Shown here: piece by piece, positions 48,484 through 62,140 of the stretch | Layout of the letters: every line of letters starts with the position of its first letter | Numbering within the stretch: the first letter of the stretch is position 1 | Assembly: GCA_033980235.1 (NCBI GenBank) | Contig: CM067070.1 | Span: 31,013,094 to 31,077,093, forward strand | Direction: 5' to 3' | Length of the DNA: 64,000 nucleotides | From: Diadema setosum | Taxonomy: Eukaryota > Echinodermata > Echinoidea > Diadematoida > Diadematidae | Made by a program: the position numbers and the translations under genes | Notes under the pieces: model-generated | The model's input: the letters and a program-made list of their open reading frames with translations, nothing else | Database searches by the model: none | Told to the model about the DNA's origin: nothing

Positions 48484-50420
48484 CATGTACGTGTAAAGAG
48501 GGACTTTGGACTTTGCCAATTAGGGAGTGCCGGAATATTACAAAAAAAGTACGTCAAAAGTAGTCAGAAATTCAAGGTAGGTTCACATAAAATTATGGAG
48601 TATATTTTACAAAAGGACAAAAACATGTAAGATGAATACTTTTAAATTAAGTGGAAATGATCGGTTTACCTACGTTTTGTACGTGATGGGATTGGTACCA
48701 ATGAACTCACCGAAAACCATCAGTACAGTATACCATTTGTATATCAAGTGCATCGTTTTTTGATTTTTTTTTTTTGTCTTTTCACTCTTTTCTCAAACAG
48801 CGATTTTCTAAATACAGAGGACATACCATCATGTACATATATGTACACGCATGTAGGTATTGTTATTTATAGCACTCTCTTGCAACCCCTTGCATGTGTG
48901 TCATCTTGCTGTAACGACTGAAGATAAGTTACCCATGCAGCATCATTACAAGGTGGAGTGCAACAAAGATTATATCTTCATGTTGTCTCTAAATAAAAAG
49001 AGAACGACCAACAGGAATTAATTTCTCATGATTTCCCGTTGCCTCTGGTGTATTTTACCATACGTTTTCTTTTTTTATAATACGCTTATCGCACAGCTAA
49101 CTTTCTCGAACCCCCCCCCCCCCGCCGACAAACACACACACACATACACACACACACCAAACAAAATTAAACTGATTTACCAGACTAAGCTTGTGCATTA
49201 ATGTGTTACAGGTTACAAACGACTTTAATGGCACGTGCAGTCCTCCCAACCTTTCTGACTGGAAAAAAAAATACAAGTAGGGATGGTTTGGCTCCAAAGT
49301 CCTGGTAATGGTCGGAAGGTCTGTGCCACAGAGACTTACACACATTTTATCGCTAGGTCTACAACGTTGTGTACAGCTTGTACAATGTACCAACAGTGCA
49401 AATACAAATACATGTATATCAAAAACATCAATAAATCAATGGAATTATACTGGATCAACTGCCCTTCTGATACGCATACGAGTTTTGTATATTATTACTC
49501 GTTGTACACACTCTTAACTTGACCCTGAGTAGTGAGATCAGGAACGGGTCAAATTTTAAAGATGACCTTGTAACGATGTGCGTTATTGGGCAAGTTGTTC
49601 AATTCATATTACACATTTGTATTACTTTCATTAATATTCGTCTTAACACTGTCTTTGATCAAGCCTCTATTCATCATTAAAGTCAAAACTTCGGTTTCAT
49701 GTTGTGACAGGGTAAAGTGATATACAAGACAGTGTACAGAAAGATAGACAAGAACATTATACAAGTGTAGGGGCCTACAATAGTATGTGTAAAAAGACAT
49801 CAATGAGTGGTCAAACGAGGTTTTACTTGCTGCATTCTACACCATCACACCAACATATGAAGTACGTGTATTACAGTATATGAGATTGTTGCACAACGTA
49901 ATAGTTATTCCCGTGATCGGAAGCGAGGGTGTAAATACTGTACGAGTTCACTCCTACCCTACCCCCGGACAACTTACAAACTGTATATGTGTACGTACAC
50001 ACCATAGTAGGTCACGAAAATAGGACAATGCATTTAGAATGCATTTCAGAGTAATCGAAAAAGTTTTGGAAGTCTGCATTTCTTCAGTCGTTACTTTTAT
50101 AGCGCATAGGCCTACATACAGACTTGTATGTATTCAAACTGTCATATTGTGGCGGTTTGGATTTTACTTGACATGTAAAATTGTACGTGAAAAAAAAAAT
50201 GGTCAAAGGAATAATATAAATGATCCCTACCAGTGGGTTTAACAACGCGTCCCCGTTCTCCGGTGGGATCAAAGCCCTTGTGAATTTAGTCTCGGGTTAA
50301 CGTTGAATATTAATGAGGTATAATTTTGACATGTAGAAAAATATTGTACAGCTACAAGGTACATAACTTTGACTGTCAATTATAATCTATAAAAATACAT
50401 TCAGCAATTGTCGGCTTAGA
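46248..50420. other. Upstream flank or 5' intron, no gene supported
   Basis: AT-rich, with T-runs (46380-46410), poly-C (46601-46613, 49112-49123) and a (CA)n array (about 48451-48481). The promoter of the BCL3-like gene should lie here or further out but I cannot locate it. Confidence 0.4.
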
Positions 50421-50426
50421 CCGATG

Positions 50427-50508
50427 GCATCTGTCTCTTCACGGTGGGCTTCTTCTGACGTTCGGACATGTATGGTTAGCCCCACCGTGATCGTGAAGAG
50501 ACAGATGC
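50427..50508. repeat. 82-bp hairpin
   Basis: GCATCTGTCTCTTCACG and CGTGAAGAGACAGATGC are perfect inverted repeats, with CGGTGGG and CCCACCG pairing further in. Confidence 0.85.
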
Positions 50509-52630
50509 TGTACTATCTACTGTCGGCTGTACAGCATGTCCAGCACGCGTGGCGTGGCAAGGTACACACGATTGTGTACAAGGTAGATCGAACTCGATCT
50601 AATCAAATCAAACCTTCCCATAATCGTCGGGGGGGGGGGGGAGGGGTGGAAGGATCAGAACGAATCGACAACTGCAATAAGCACCAGACAGCTGCATAAC
50701 TGCATGGGAATGCAACAGCGTGCGTGCAACGTAACACATTCAGTGACATTGCATGAAATTCTGTGCACATTGACTGATACATCTTGCGCATTTTGTTTTT
50801 ATCATTTCAGTTACGACTCCCTAACCAAGAAATCTATATTACAGTGTATAATACGAGTATGCATGTTTCCTACGTACATTATTACACAACGCGGTATCTT
50901 ATAATCATGAGACACGAGTGAGTTGTAGAATAAGCAATCAGTATTAGACTGCAAGATTATAGATTCTACTAAATTTAGTAGGCCTACTAGATGTAGGCCC
51001 TACTAAATGTCTGCGGGTACGGTACAGTGAGGGTAGGGAAGAATGACAGTCTCGACAATGTGCACACATAAGTCCCCTAAAACTTGCCTCCATCGGCTAC
51101 AGTTCAAGAGTATTTCCATTACATCTAGATAATAACAGACAGGTTTGTGAATGGTTATCAGCGCATACATGGAGGACGAAATCAACACCCCTGCGTCGTA
51201 ACGCAACGTTAGACATTTGTTGGAGGCACAGACCTGTCTGTGCTGTGAGACCTTTCATCGTGGTCTAATTTTTCTTGTGGCATTTACTTGCGATGCCGGT
51301 ATGGGCTTGCTTGTTATCAACGTGTTCGTATCAATGACAATGTAATTCCAACATACCTTTTCTCCAGTTGACGGTTGGTATTTCTTAATCCAGCAGGAAG
51401 ATCTTCGCTTGGATTTCCATGTAACATCAGGCAAAATGAGAGGTAAAAAGAGGACATCCGCATGTAACAGTAACAGGGAGCGCAACGCAGGATACAGCGT
51501 AAGAATGGCCGACTCGCCGTGTACGCGGGAACTTAGGGGAACCCCCGCAATGTACAACGTTGAACGGGGAGTAGAGCCGACATATTGGAATACGCAAGCC
51601 CCCGTTCTTCCAGTTGATTGATGTAATGCATTCGTTAAAGCTGCACTGCATGTAGAGTTCCTTTATTGAACGACAGTGTGTCCTTTACGCAAACGGGGAT
51701 CAATGGAGACACACCAAACACACACCAAACACACAGACACACACACCCAACACACAGTGTGCGAAGATGTAGATACACAAATACACACACGCTCTCTACC
51801 ACGTTGCACAGTTCGTTCCTGCGCAGCGGCTACCGCAGGCTGCTCCGGTTTACCTGTGCCATGCATACATGTATGAGATACCATAAGCGCACTGAACTAC
51901 GCGGCAGTGCATGAGTGTGTGTGTGTTGTGTGTGTCAGTCCTTGGTTCCTAAGTATACAGTATGTGTGCATTTGTGTGTGACTCTGCATAATGCACAGCA
52001 ACCACGAAACCAAGCGACCACGTTAGTCTGACATTTCGGTAATACCACCACGTGTTCTATCAAAGATATTCCTTCATTTGAGCTGAATTATGAATGGACG
52101 ATGTTCCTTATCCTAACAACAGAATAAAATGTATTATGTGACATCAGAATAGTATCATGATCGCACAATGTTTAGGATACCTAAATTGTTTTATTTTACA
52201 ATGTAACGGCACATCAACAGGGCTTCTTGCTAAGACTAGCTCGATAAAGCCAAGCGTTCCTACAGTTCATGTCGAGGTCACGGGTTGACGTGGCGACTCA
52301 GAATGACAAAAGTAGGTGAAGCGCGCAGTTGGGTTGGGGGGAAAACCCGCTTCCCTTTCTAAGGGAAATTTCCCCATCTTCATACGCGGGGACTCTCCCG
52401 CGACTCTCGTTTCCCTGAAAGCATCACACACTGTTTTTACATGAATGTTAGCAAAGATGAAACACATTTTAGCTACATTTCAACTAGCACTAGGAACAAT
52501 ACTATGAACTCCAACAGTGTAACCTTTTCGTTAACTGGAATTAGTTTCCAAAAGTGCGTTGAACGCATCTACAATGTACGGAAAGTGTGGAAATTCTTCT
52601 GAGTTCCCTAAGTTGTCTACATTGATATAT
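50509..52630. other. Intergenic, no gene supported
   Basis: Includes poly-G (about 50629-50641) and CA-rich sequence near 51710-51790. An open stretch at about 51357-51557 is discussed among the rejected items. Confidence 0.4.
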
Positions 52631-52637
52631 TAAACAT

Positions 52638-53216
52638 TTAAAGGACAAGTTCACCTTCATAAACATAAGGATTGAGAGAATGTAGCAATATTAGCAGAAC
52701 ACATCATTGAAAGTTTGAGGAAAATCGGACAATCCGTTCAAAAGTTATGAATTTTTGACGTTTTAATGCAGTAACCACTGGATGAGAAGACTAAACTGCA
52801 TTGTATGAATGACTTAGATGTCTGTATGCGAACAACAATATAAGGAAAATTCAAAGAGAATTTCACAAAATTTCATCTTTTGAAAAAAGTACACATTCCC
52901 TTGACTCGTTACCGACATATGTTAGGGGTAATATCATTCCCCCTGCCTTTAGAAAGAGGCAAGTCAAGTGCTCTTTTATTATGCGAAAAAAGTGAAAATA
53001 TGTTGAATTTTCTTTACATTTTCTTTATACTGTTGTACGCATATGACTCACAAGCTGTAGTAGTCTCCTCATCCAGCGGTTCCAACACAAAAATTTTAAC
53101 AATTCATAACTTTTGCATCGATTGTCCAATTTTCCTCAAACTTTCACTGATGTGTTCTACTAATATTGCTCCATTCTCTCAATCCTTATGTTTATGAAGG
53201 TGAACTTGTCCTTTAA
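52638..53216. mobile_element. AAGGACAAG MITE, copy 2
   Basis: 579 bp with inverted repeats of about 120 bp. The outermost TTAAAGGACAAGTTCACC and its continuation through about 43 bp are identical at both ends. TTAA is present at each edge. Confidence 0.92.
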
Positions 53217-53369
53217 GCATATCTCAGCCATAAAGTTTCAAACGGTTTCAATTCCTTTATTACGCAAGAAAATATAGTCTTACATTAAGGCAATTTCTGA
53301 TCTGCAAAGCAAAACAGCAAAAGAAAAAGATTTAATGGCGAAAGAGCCCAAACACAATTGGAGCGTAAA

Positions 53370-53458
<89 letters not shown>

Positions 53459-53466
53459 TGATGATA
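53370..53466. repeat. (TAA)n microsatellite
   Basis: About 32 units with a few TGA variants. Confidence 0.95.
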
Positions 53467-54586
53467 ATGAGAAGCTTCAACTGACCATTAAATACACGGA
53501 TCGCTCTTACATTCAATAACACTCAATAAGCGAGTACTCTTATATGACCTATCAAAATCCATTCATTTGAAATTTAAGACAATGTCTATGCTTGCATGAG
53601 ATTATTGTCAGTGTTCAATACCCACTTCACTCGGTGTAAAAGAAGCAAAACCACAAAAACAGACAACTAAACCTTAGGGTGTATCTATGATATGGAAAGA
53701 CCAATTAACCTCAGTGTATGTCGATATGAGTGAGTTTAGAAATAAGCAAAAACAGATTTAGTAGAACAGATTGGTGAAACTTGAAAAAATTATAAAAATC
53801 CCTTCATAGAAATATGTCAGACAAAACGACTATAACAATTCATACATTAATCTTGAGATGGAATGATAGTGGAACACTATAAGAAAAATACAATTAAAAC
53901 AATTTCATATTCTTTCATTTTTCTACCATAACAAAACTCACTTGATTTGCTCTCTTTATACAGTATCATGATGATTTATTTCCTTAAAATTCTTAAAAAG
54001 TAGAAGGGGTGTGTACATTTCATTATCAAAATGTTTTAGGAATTCTCCTCATTAATTCGTTTTGTCTTTGCACTATTGCGAAATTAAGTTTGTTGTAAAA
54101 TTGTAGAAATTTTGAATCTTTGAGTATTATAATGGTCTTGTCGAAAAATTCCTCAATTCTCATTGATGTGTTCAACGTTTGATGTGTTCTTTGTCTGCAT
54201 TTCCTAATTTTTGCACAAACTAAGGTGTATATCATGTAAAGAAAGTTCAGGTATGTAGTGAGAAGCATGACATAGATATAAGGTGGTTTGTTTTTTTAAT
54301 ACCAACAGGGCCTACAATTGATGCATAAGATCTGCCATAATGATAATGATGATAAGTTCCATCATTAATTGATTTGTATTTGAAAACATGGATGCATGTC
54401 CATGAAATATCCATGAAATACATGCATAATCTCTTTTTAGGTTCCTTGCACTTTTTCAAGTGTAATATGATGAATTAACGAATATGTAAATCTTATATTC
54501 GTTTATGGTAAACGGATCAACATGTATATGGCGGGATTAAAAAAAAATGCATTTACCCTATTAATCTTGCACCAGATTGGACTCCA

Positions 54587-54955
54587 TAAAGGGACCGTAT
54601 AGCACTGTTTGAGATAAGGATTCAGCTTTTAATTTTTATAAAAACCACTTCATGAAACGTTAAACAGCATACATTCTAGGAGGAATTCCAAATTTATTTG
54701 ATCAACATTTGGTTTCGAACGGGCTGATAATTCATATCCGAAAACAAAGTAAAACTCCCAAATTTTATTAGGATCACTATGGTTTGGATACCACACCCAT
54801 TTCAAAACCAATTTTCACCAAATCATATTTGAATCCGTCCCAGAATTACACACTTTTTCGTATTCCATAAGGGGTTTCTCATTATCTAAAAAAAAAAAAA
54901 AAAAATGGAAACCTGAAACCCATCTCAACCGAAAATATACTATTAATTTAATAGT
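54587..54955 (-). mobile_element. Inverted copy of the 63.1-kb MITE family
   Basis: The reverse complement carries GGTTGAGATGGGTTTCAGGT, GATAATGAGAAACC, AATTGGTTTTGAAATGG and the end ACGGTCCCTTTA, each matched in order by the element at 63106-63494. Confidence 0.85.
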
Positions 54956-55575
54956 AAGGCCTATGAAAATGAGCGAAGATCCCAGAGAAGGGGAGGGGTA
55001 TATCCTTCTTTTTATATTCAAATCTTAATTTTCTTATCTTTCATTAATTTTTGTATCAGCAGTTACTAGTATTGATTTTTGTATTTGTAAACATGTTTAA
55101 AATTACTTAATGTGATGAAAATTAATTATAGCTTTGATTGAAATTATTCCAGATACCAGATATGCCTAAAGTGTGCCGAAAATCGTTGAATTTCAATTCT
55201 TATAATGCAAGAGTTCCTTTGTGTGGTAGGAGGGATACCCCTTCCGACACCCCCCACCCCCCGCCTCCCTTCAGTCTATACCTCGATATAATAGTACATG
55301 GTAATTGTTAGAGCACACACGTTGATAGCAGCTGCAAGTGACAGATGTTTCAGCCAATAAAATTGTCCCCAACCTCCATTTCTTTCTGTTTGTTTGCTGT
55401 TATTGTTCTTTGAATAATTCCAAATTTTTCTACACTGAAGAGGGGTGCACCAGGTCGATGTATTTCATATCTAAAAATACAAAACCTCACTCGTTTGGCA
55501 GGGGATAAACAGTCACGATTCTTGCCTCAGTTATGGTTGTGAGGTTTTGCATGTACAGTATACAGTGCATGTACT

Positions 55576-56395
55576 AGGTGTTACAAAAAAAACAAAAACA
55601 TTTCCTACTTTTTATTCTTAAAAGTTCAAAAAACTATTCATTGGATAAAACTGTAATTGATATGAGTAATAGCTGAATATTGTACAATTTAGTTGGAGGT
55701 GATTTAAATATGAAAGCCTATATCAGTTTCATGAAATCCATGATTTATTTCAATGTTAGGTTCCAGATTTTGATCAAGTTTTAATGTACAAAACTTGAAC
55801 TTTACACAGGAACCAATGATGTGTATGTGAGTGTGTGCTACAATGACCCTGAACAATGGACATGACTACCACCTGTTCAGAGCTCTGCTGCAAGGCACAT
55901 GAATGCTTTATCAATTATTCATGTGGATTGCCCTGAGCACTGCTTGTCTGAATTCATGACACAGGGTGAAATGCATGCACATGAAAAAGTAAGCACATGT
56001 TTCCATGTGCTTGCATATACCACATTTCAGAATGAATAAAGACTATCTGTGATAGTGGAATTCCTCATGAATATGTAATAGAGCATTCCCATCCTGGCCA
56101 TTGTCCAGGACCATTGTCTGGGTATCAAGCACACACTTCTATACACACCAATAACCCCTGTGCAAAGTTAAAGTTTTGTACAGAGGGTTGAAAATAGAGC
56201 AAAATCCGAAACCTTACTGAAAAATTAATGTTGAATTTAATAAAACTGAAACAAGCTTTAATTTTCAAATCACCTCCAACAAAATTGTACACTATTCAGC
56301 TATTGCTCATATCAATGTTAGTGTTATCTGATGTATAGTTTTGTTTTGTTTTTCAACTATAAAGGATCAAAAGTGGGATTTTTTTTGTAACACCT
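55576..56395. mobile_element. 0.8-kb element with about 160-bp inverted repeats
   Basis: Left end AGGTGTTACAAAAAAAAC and right end TTTTTTTTGTAACACCT are inverted. Further in, TGATATGAGTAATAGCTGAA and TTGGAGGTGATTT on the left match the right arm. Non-coding. Confidence 0.8.
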
Positions 56396-57940
56396 GGTGT
56401 ATTAAGGTGATTTTTTCTTTCCTGCGGGTACATCACAATTAGAATGATTTCGCCTCAGGTGCCCCCTCCCCCCGATTGTTGTATGAAATACCGCTTCTGC
56501 TTATAAACAATAGCATCGTGAACATTCTGATTCATCTAACCAGCAATCATCTTGTCCTGCGCAGCTATTTGTAATCACTGCAAATGTGCAGGGCAAAAGA
56601 TACCACGCCGATATCAACTGGTAAGTCACCAATATTTTTATACCCTCATCTTATTCTTATGGTTATAACATGCAATAAAAACATTTACCTTAATGTTCGC
56701 GGAACAATATTTACTGTTGTTGTTCCGTTTTTGTTTGTTGGGGTTCGGGAAGAGGTCGAGGGCTGTTAGTGCTAGTGGTTGCATTGGTTACCCCCCCCCC
56801 CCCCCCCCCCCATTTCCCAACCGCCGTGCAGGTCCTTACCTTGGCGTATCTGAAAAGGCTGTCTCACTTACTGAACATAGATCCTGTTTGCTGCCCTCAA
56901 TGTTCACTGTCCGTATCGACTTTTTCATTTCAAGCAGTGGGCCCAAGTGGAAAGAACACCTGCCTCCGCTATTTTGTTAGCGTGAAGTCACTGTGGATTC
57001 CAGCCACAGCGTTAAAGAATGTTCTACAGGAATGACTCTTCAACCTCCCCCTCCCTCCTTTTCTCGATCTACCCCCCCCCCCCTCTCTCTCTCTCCTTCT
57101 GAAGAAGCGTTATAGAGTTAAAAAAAAAATCTTTTGGAAGTGATTTGATAAGAAAGAATGTAATTATAATTTAGATAAACGTGTGTGTCTGTCTGCGTGC
57201 GTATGCGTGGGAAAGAGGGGAAATTTAGAAGTATGAAAACTACTTTGGTGTCACTTCAGAAAGTAGAATGAAGAAAAAAAAAGTGAAGTATTAACAAAAT
57301 GTTTCCATGATTCCACGCTCAAATCAGAGACAGAGGGCGTCCTCGTCAATTCATTATTGAACTTTGATTGGGCAACCTATGACAGGCAGCTGTTCACGAC
57401 CAGAAGGCTACTTCACAGTCCAGCAAAATGATTAATTTACATTTGGAATTTATTTTCCGCTGCAAATCTTGATCCAGATGACAACTCTGTTTTCTTTTTT
57501 TAATCACATTTATAACAGTCTTGAATTAGTCACTCTGTTCTATCGTCATCTTCGTATGACGTCAAGAGGGAAGGTTTTCACCTCTGACATTAATTCTAAC
57601 CCTCTTTGTGCTTTAAGGGCCAATCGGAGCAGGAAACCACTCACATAGTTTTGAATATAACTGCATTTGCATTCCCTAAAATCTATTAATAAGAGAGCCT
57701 CTAGACTTTCGACATTGATTGCTCTATGTCACGTGGTCAAAAGGTTAACCGCAACTCGTCCGTCTATTACTTCTAGTTTCTCCTCTGTTCCATGATTTCT
57801 CTGTTTATTATGATAAGCCCCTTTTCTCTGAAAGAAGGAGTTGGACTCCTTTTCACTACCAGCATGATTTGCAGCGTGACCATTAAGACTAGCAAAGAGG
57901 CAGGCCAATGCAATACATTATGCATTGTTATGTAGTCTGT
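56396..57940. other. Intergenic, no gene supported
   Basis: Contains a 22-base poly-C (about 56789-56810), a C/CT-rich tract (about 57070-57095) and AT-rich sequence. Confidence 0.4.
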
Positions 57941-57944
57941 AAAA

Positions 57945-58125
57945 CATAATGTTCTCGGCATGAAATTTTCGCGAATTGGAGCCGATGGTCTTTTTCGCGG
58001 CATGAAATTTTCGCGAATTGCCACTGGCATTATATACAAATAGTGTAGACAAGAATTTTCGTGTGCATTAATTTCGCGAATCTTGGCTCTCGCAAAATTC
58101 GCGAAATTAAAATGCACGCGAACAT
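57945..58125. repeat. TTCGCGAA-rich dispersed repeat
   Basis: GGCATGAAATTTTCGCGAATT occurs twice about 43 bp apart, followed by inverted CGCGAAATTAAAATGCACGCG-type sequence. Confidence 0.6.
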
Positions 58126-60080
58126 TCATCATTTTTACAGAGGTAGACTTTACTCTTCAGGAAGCAAGTAAAAAGACAAACAGAAACAAAATTTGCATAA
58201 TTCATTTCTTCATTTCCAATTCATTTCATTTTTCGAGTTCTTTCAATAATCATTTCTGCAGTGTTAAAGAGTATCGATCTGAGCTCGTTTAATTCTTATC
58301 GTAGTTTTCTCGTATGATTATGCTCATCATTACTTTAAAGACAATATGATTATCATTGTATTCTTGTATAGGTGCCTATACCGTTTTCTATATTTCGCCT
58401 TTATTATCAGTGATTTATTGATGTATAAACAACTAGTAAAAAGATATCATCCTCTGACACTGCGGAGCTTGAACTTAAAAGTTAATTTGATTTGATTAAC
58501 TGACCATTAGTTTCAAATTGATTGAACAATAATAATCATTGTGAGACCTCTATACAGTAGTATACGTGATCGAAATTGATGAAAAATCTTCAAGAGATCA
58601 ATGATAGACATCTCAAGTTGATTTTTTTTTCAAAGGATTATTCGTAGAGTGATAGGCCGCTATTTGTTTCTAAGAATTCAAAGAAATCAACACATGGGAT
58701 TATGCTGTGCTGTGTGATTCAATATCAGTGACCAGCGGCACTCTCTTTCAAGGCACAAAACAATGATCAACAATATTGACCATCGGTACGAGGTTTCCCC
58801 TTTCTTCACCAGCTATCATCCTCTCTTCTCTTTGCCCTTACCACTCTCTGTACATTTATCTTCTCTGCATCCTCCTCCCCCCCCCCCCCCCCGGAATTTC
58901 AACCTTAAGGGGAAAATTCCTGAAGCAGCATTATTTATCTTGAACTAACTGGGATGGGATGTGCCTTGACATTATAGGTGATAGTGCAGTCAATATTCTG
59001 CATTATTTGCTATAAAAACAGTGATTTCAAAACTAAACTCTCAGGATTGTCAAATACTGTAGATTGGACCTAAAAGAGATTCAACCGTCTTCAGGTAGAG
59101 CTGCTGCCGCGCGCTGCAACACCTCGACTAGAAAGCAGCGACCTGTTGGGGTGTGGCAGCTTGGCCTACCTGAGTAGTATAGCTGCATTGTTCCAAATGG
59201 GAGCTATGATGCCCGCCAGCAATAATAAGGGAGAATTTTGAAGGAATTAATCTAGTTCACAGACAGTCTACAAGCTCTACTAAAGTTACTTTACATCGTT
59301 GAAGGCCCTATCCAGTCCAATAAAAAGACCCATTTTTTTTTTTTTTTTTTTTTTGGGGGGGGGTGTTTGTTTGTTTGTTTGTTTTTTGTTTGTTTGTTTG
59401 TTTGTTTGTTTTTTTGCTTGTTAGCTCATGAAACCGGGAAGTGTTTCCCCCCCCCCCCCCCCCCCCCCCCTCCTCCATTTTGAAAACGCTCCGCCGGCCC
59501 CGGAAAAAGCAAAGTATTACGAGTTCAAATGTATAATTTTGTATTTTTTTTTTTTTTTTGGAACGATTAATGAAAAATTGTGAGGGAATGACAATGGTTA
59601 GGTCACTTATTTGCATATTCATATTCACTGTACAAAAACTGTTTTGCAGAAATCAGCAAAATTTAGTCATAACTTTCTTATTTTTCATCCGATTTCAGTC
59701 AAATTTTTATCGTTGAACTCGTAAGATTTAACTTTTTTTCTCTCAAACTGATTTATATTTGGACTGGATTTCTTCTCTAATCATAAGGTGCTTGTAATTA
59801 TAATTATTTACTAGGAAGGCCCACGTGTGTAAGAGTTCTGTGGGAAGGCCCGACGGGTCTGACAAATGAGTAGGCATACCATGCGTGTGATGGCGTGAGT
59901 TGAGTCTTGGCACGTGTGTCCATCGTACATTATGTGATTAGAATAAACATTAAGAAGACGTTAGTAGAAATAACGTTACGCCCACTTCAAAGGTACTGTA
60001 TGTAATGATATTGCATCCCAATTATTATTCTACCTTGTTCATTTATTTGCTTTAAGGGGTGGGGCACCTGATTACATTTT
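58126..60080. other. Intergenic, simple repeats only
   Basis: Includes poly-C tracts (58876-58892, about 59450-59470), poly-T and a (TTTG)n array (about 59358-59411). No gene supported. Confidence 0.4.
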
Positions 60081-60088
60081 ACCAGTGC

Positions 60089-60116
60089 CAGTGCCGTATA
60101 TTAATATACGGCACTG
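60089..60116. repeat. Perfect 28-bp palindrome
   Basis: CAGTGCCGTATATT is followed immediately by its exact reverse complement, with no spacer. Confidence 0.95.
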
Positions 60117-60119
60117 ACC

Positions 60120-62140
60120 AGTGCATTTTAATAGCGCCATCTACGATGAAACTGAAAAGGTCAAATTTTGGACAAAAGGAATCCCTGCAGGCTGTAAACA
60201 GGGCAATGGTGAGAAAAAAAATTAATCATATTCGCCAGGATCGGGAAAATATGTCTCTAGAACAAATTGCATGCAATAACTGATAAGTATGCATTAGTGC
60301 CAGGATGAAATATTGATGTGTTTTTACATCCATTTAGAACTCTATCTGTATGTATCTTGTTGAACGGAGAGTGGGTCTATCGCCAACTGTTTAGTACGGT
60401 CCCATGTATCGATATTAAGTGATGGTTTATTTTTATACATCGGAACCAGTTGACTCTCCAGGACCAGGTAGGAAACTAGTCGTAGGGCTAGGAAGTTTGC
60501 AAGCGGAGGAATCATAAATCTTGACGCTCCGTCGAGGAAATCAAAGTTGTAGACCGTATTCAATATATAAGTCTGTAATTTGTATTTTAAGAAGGCACCT
60601 GAAGGTGTCCATGATCAGACTCGGAGCTCCGTGTTGTACGAAGACGTTGTACTGAGTGACACATTTACCACAGACACTAGACTATACAGCTGTAGTCTGA
60701 TTCATTGTGGTGTGTGTGTGTGTGTGTGAGTAACGAGCAATGTGTCCATGGCATGAATACCCTTTGCACTATGAAGGCCTGATGAAAATGGGTTGGTTAG
60801 GCTTTACTGGCTGATACTTCCTCTCCATGTGTCACAGATAAGATAAAATTAATTCTTTACAGAACATATGGAATAAAAACAGTGGTTGTACAGATGAGAG
60901 AATGATCTTGATTACAACACTTTGTCTTTAGAATCACTAATGATTTTGTTTTTTACCTAATTAGCCACTGAAACACCTGAAACTGCCTGTCCTATTCCTC
61001 CCTAGAACAGCCGGAATTGCCTTCCAGTTGTTTTTAATAGCTTTTATGCTTTACAATTTTTTTAATGATTTTTCTTTTATTTTTTAATTTTTTATACAGA
61101 ATATATGATGAGTAATTGGAAAGAGGTCAAAGGTCGACAAAAGTATGCCGGTATTACTTCTGTGACACGCCATTACCATGGTAAAGTCTTGATAGGCTTT
61201 CAAATAAACATTTGTGAAATGAAACGTGCAGCAAGCTAACAAACGTTACTGTTGTATTTCACATCATTTAGATGAGAGCAATTTTGCTTTACCCTTCAGG
61301 GAACCAGAGGTCATTATGTACAGAATCTTCAGTGGCTAAATTGTTAAAATTCTTTTTGTGCCACAATGTAAATCCCATCAGTTACATATTATGAGACAGC
61401 AGTGCATTTTGCTTCTTGAAAATAGTCTGCTTTTGGTACATTGTAGCCATCATGCGACTTTTATTGAAAATGCTGGAAATGCAGGACAGCGAAGTTGTGC
61501 AGAAAATTGCAAGCTTGGCCGTAAAGAAAACCTAAATTACAAGGCTATGGTTATAATGCTTTCAACGTACTGTGGCACAGTGTGATGTTTCATTTGTGTG
61601 TGTGTGTGTGTGTCTGGTTTTGCATTTGATCAAAATTTGCTAGGCTGGAATGCCAATGACTGAGTTGGATGTTACTTGGCGCACAAGGGCTTAAATTGGC
61701 GACATACACAATGTAGGTCACAATAGAGTCACCTGAGCAAAACTGTGTTACTAGTACTTTTTTCATCATGCTTGAACCACAGTCCATCTATTTCAGTCAT
61801 GTGCATCGATACAGTCAGGCAGACTAAGGACCCCCTGGATATGACTTTGTGGTTATTTGTCATTTTCCTCTGTGTGGCAGTGTGTTCAGTGACACGGTGC
61901 CTTACTGTAAATGCTTCAAAGCTCGCCATGATTGTTAATGTAATAATCATGAGCACTTTTGTTTTTTCAAATTCATGAAATTCTTCCGTCGAGATGCTTT
62001 CATTGCAACTGAATGACAAATTGCCCTGCATCGATGTAAATAAGCACTGAATCGATCAGTGTTTTTGAGTATGTACGCCCATGATTTTTTATCATGGCTA
62101 CTACTTTTGTTTTTATTCCTCTTTTCCCTGACATTAACAG
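60120..62140. other. Upstream of the plus-strand gene, no exon found
   Basis: Contains (TG)n arrays (about 60709-60728, 61596-61614). A first exon and promoter of the plus-strand gene could lie here but I cannot identify them. Confidence 0.4.

Noticed and set aside
51357..51557. Minus-strand open stretch ending at a GAAAAG/GTATGT donor
   Set aside because: Looks exon-like (TWKSKRRSSCWIKKYQPSTG in one frame), but no acceptor or ATG in that frame was found and its exit phase does not fit the 46247 exon. Could be tested with RNA-seq.
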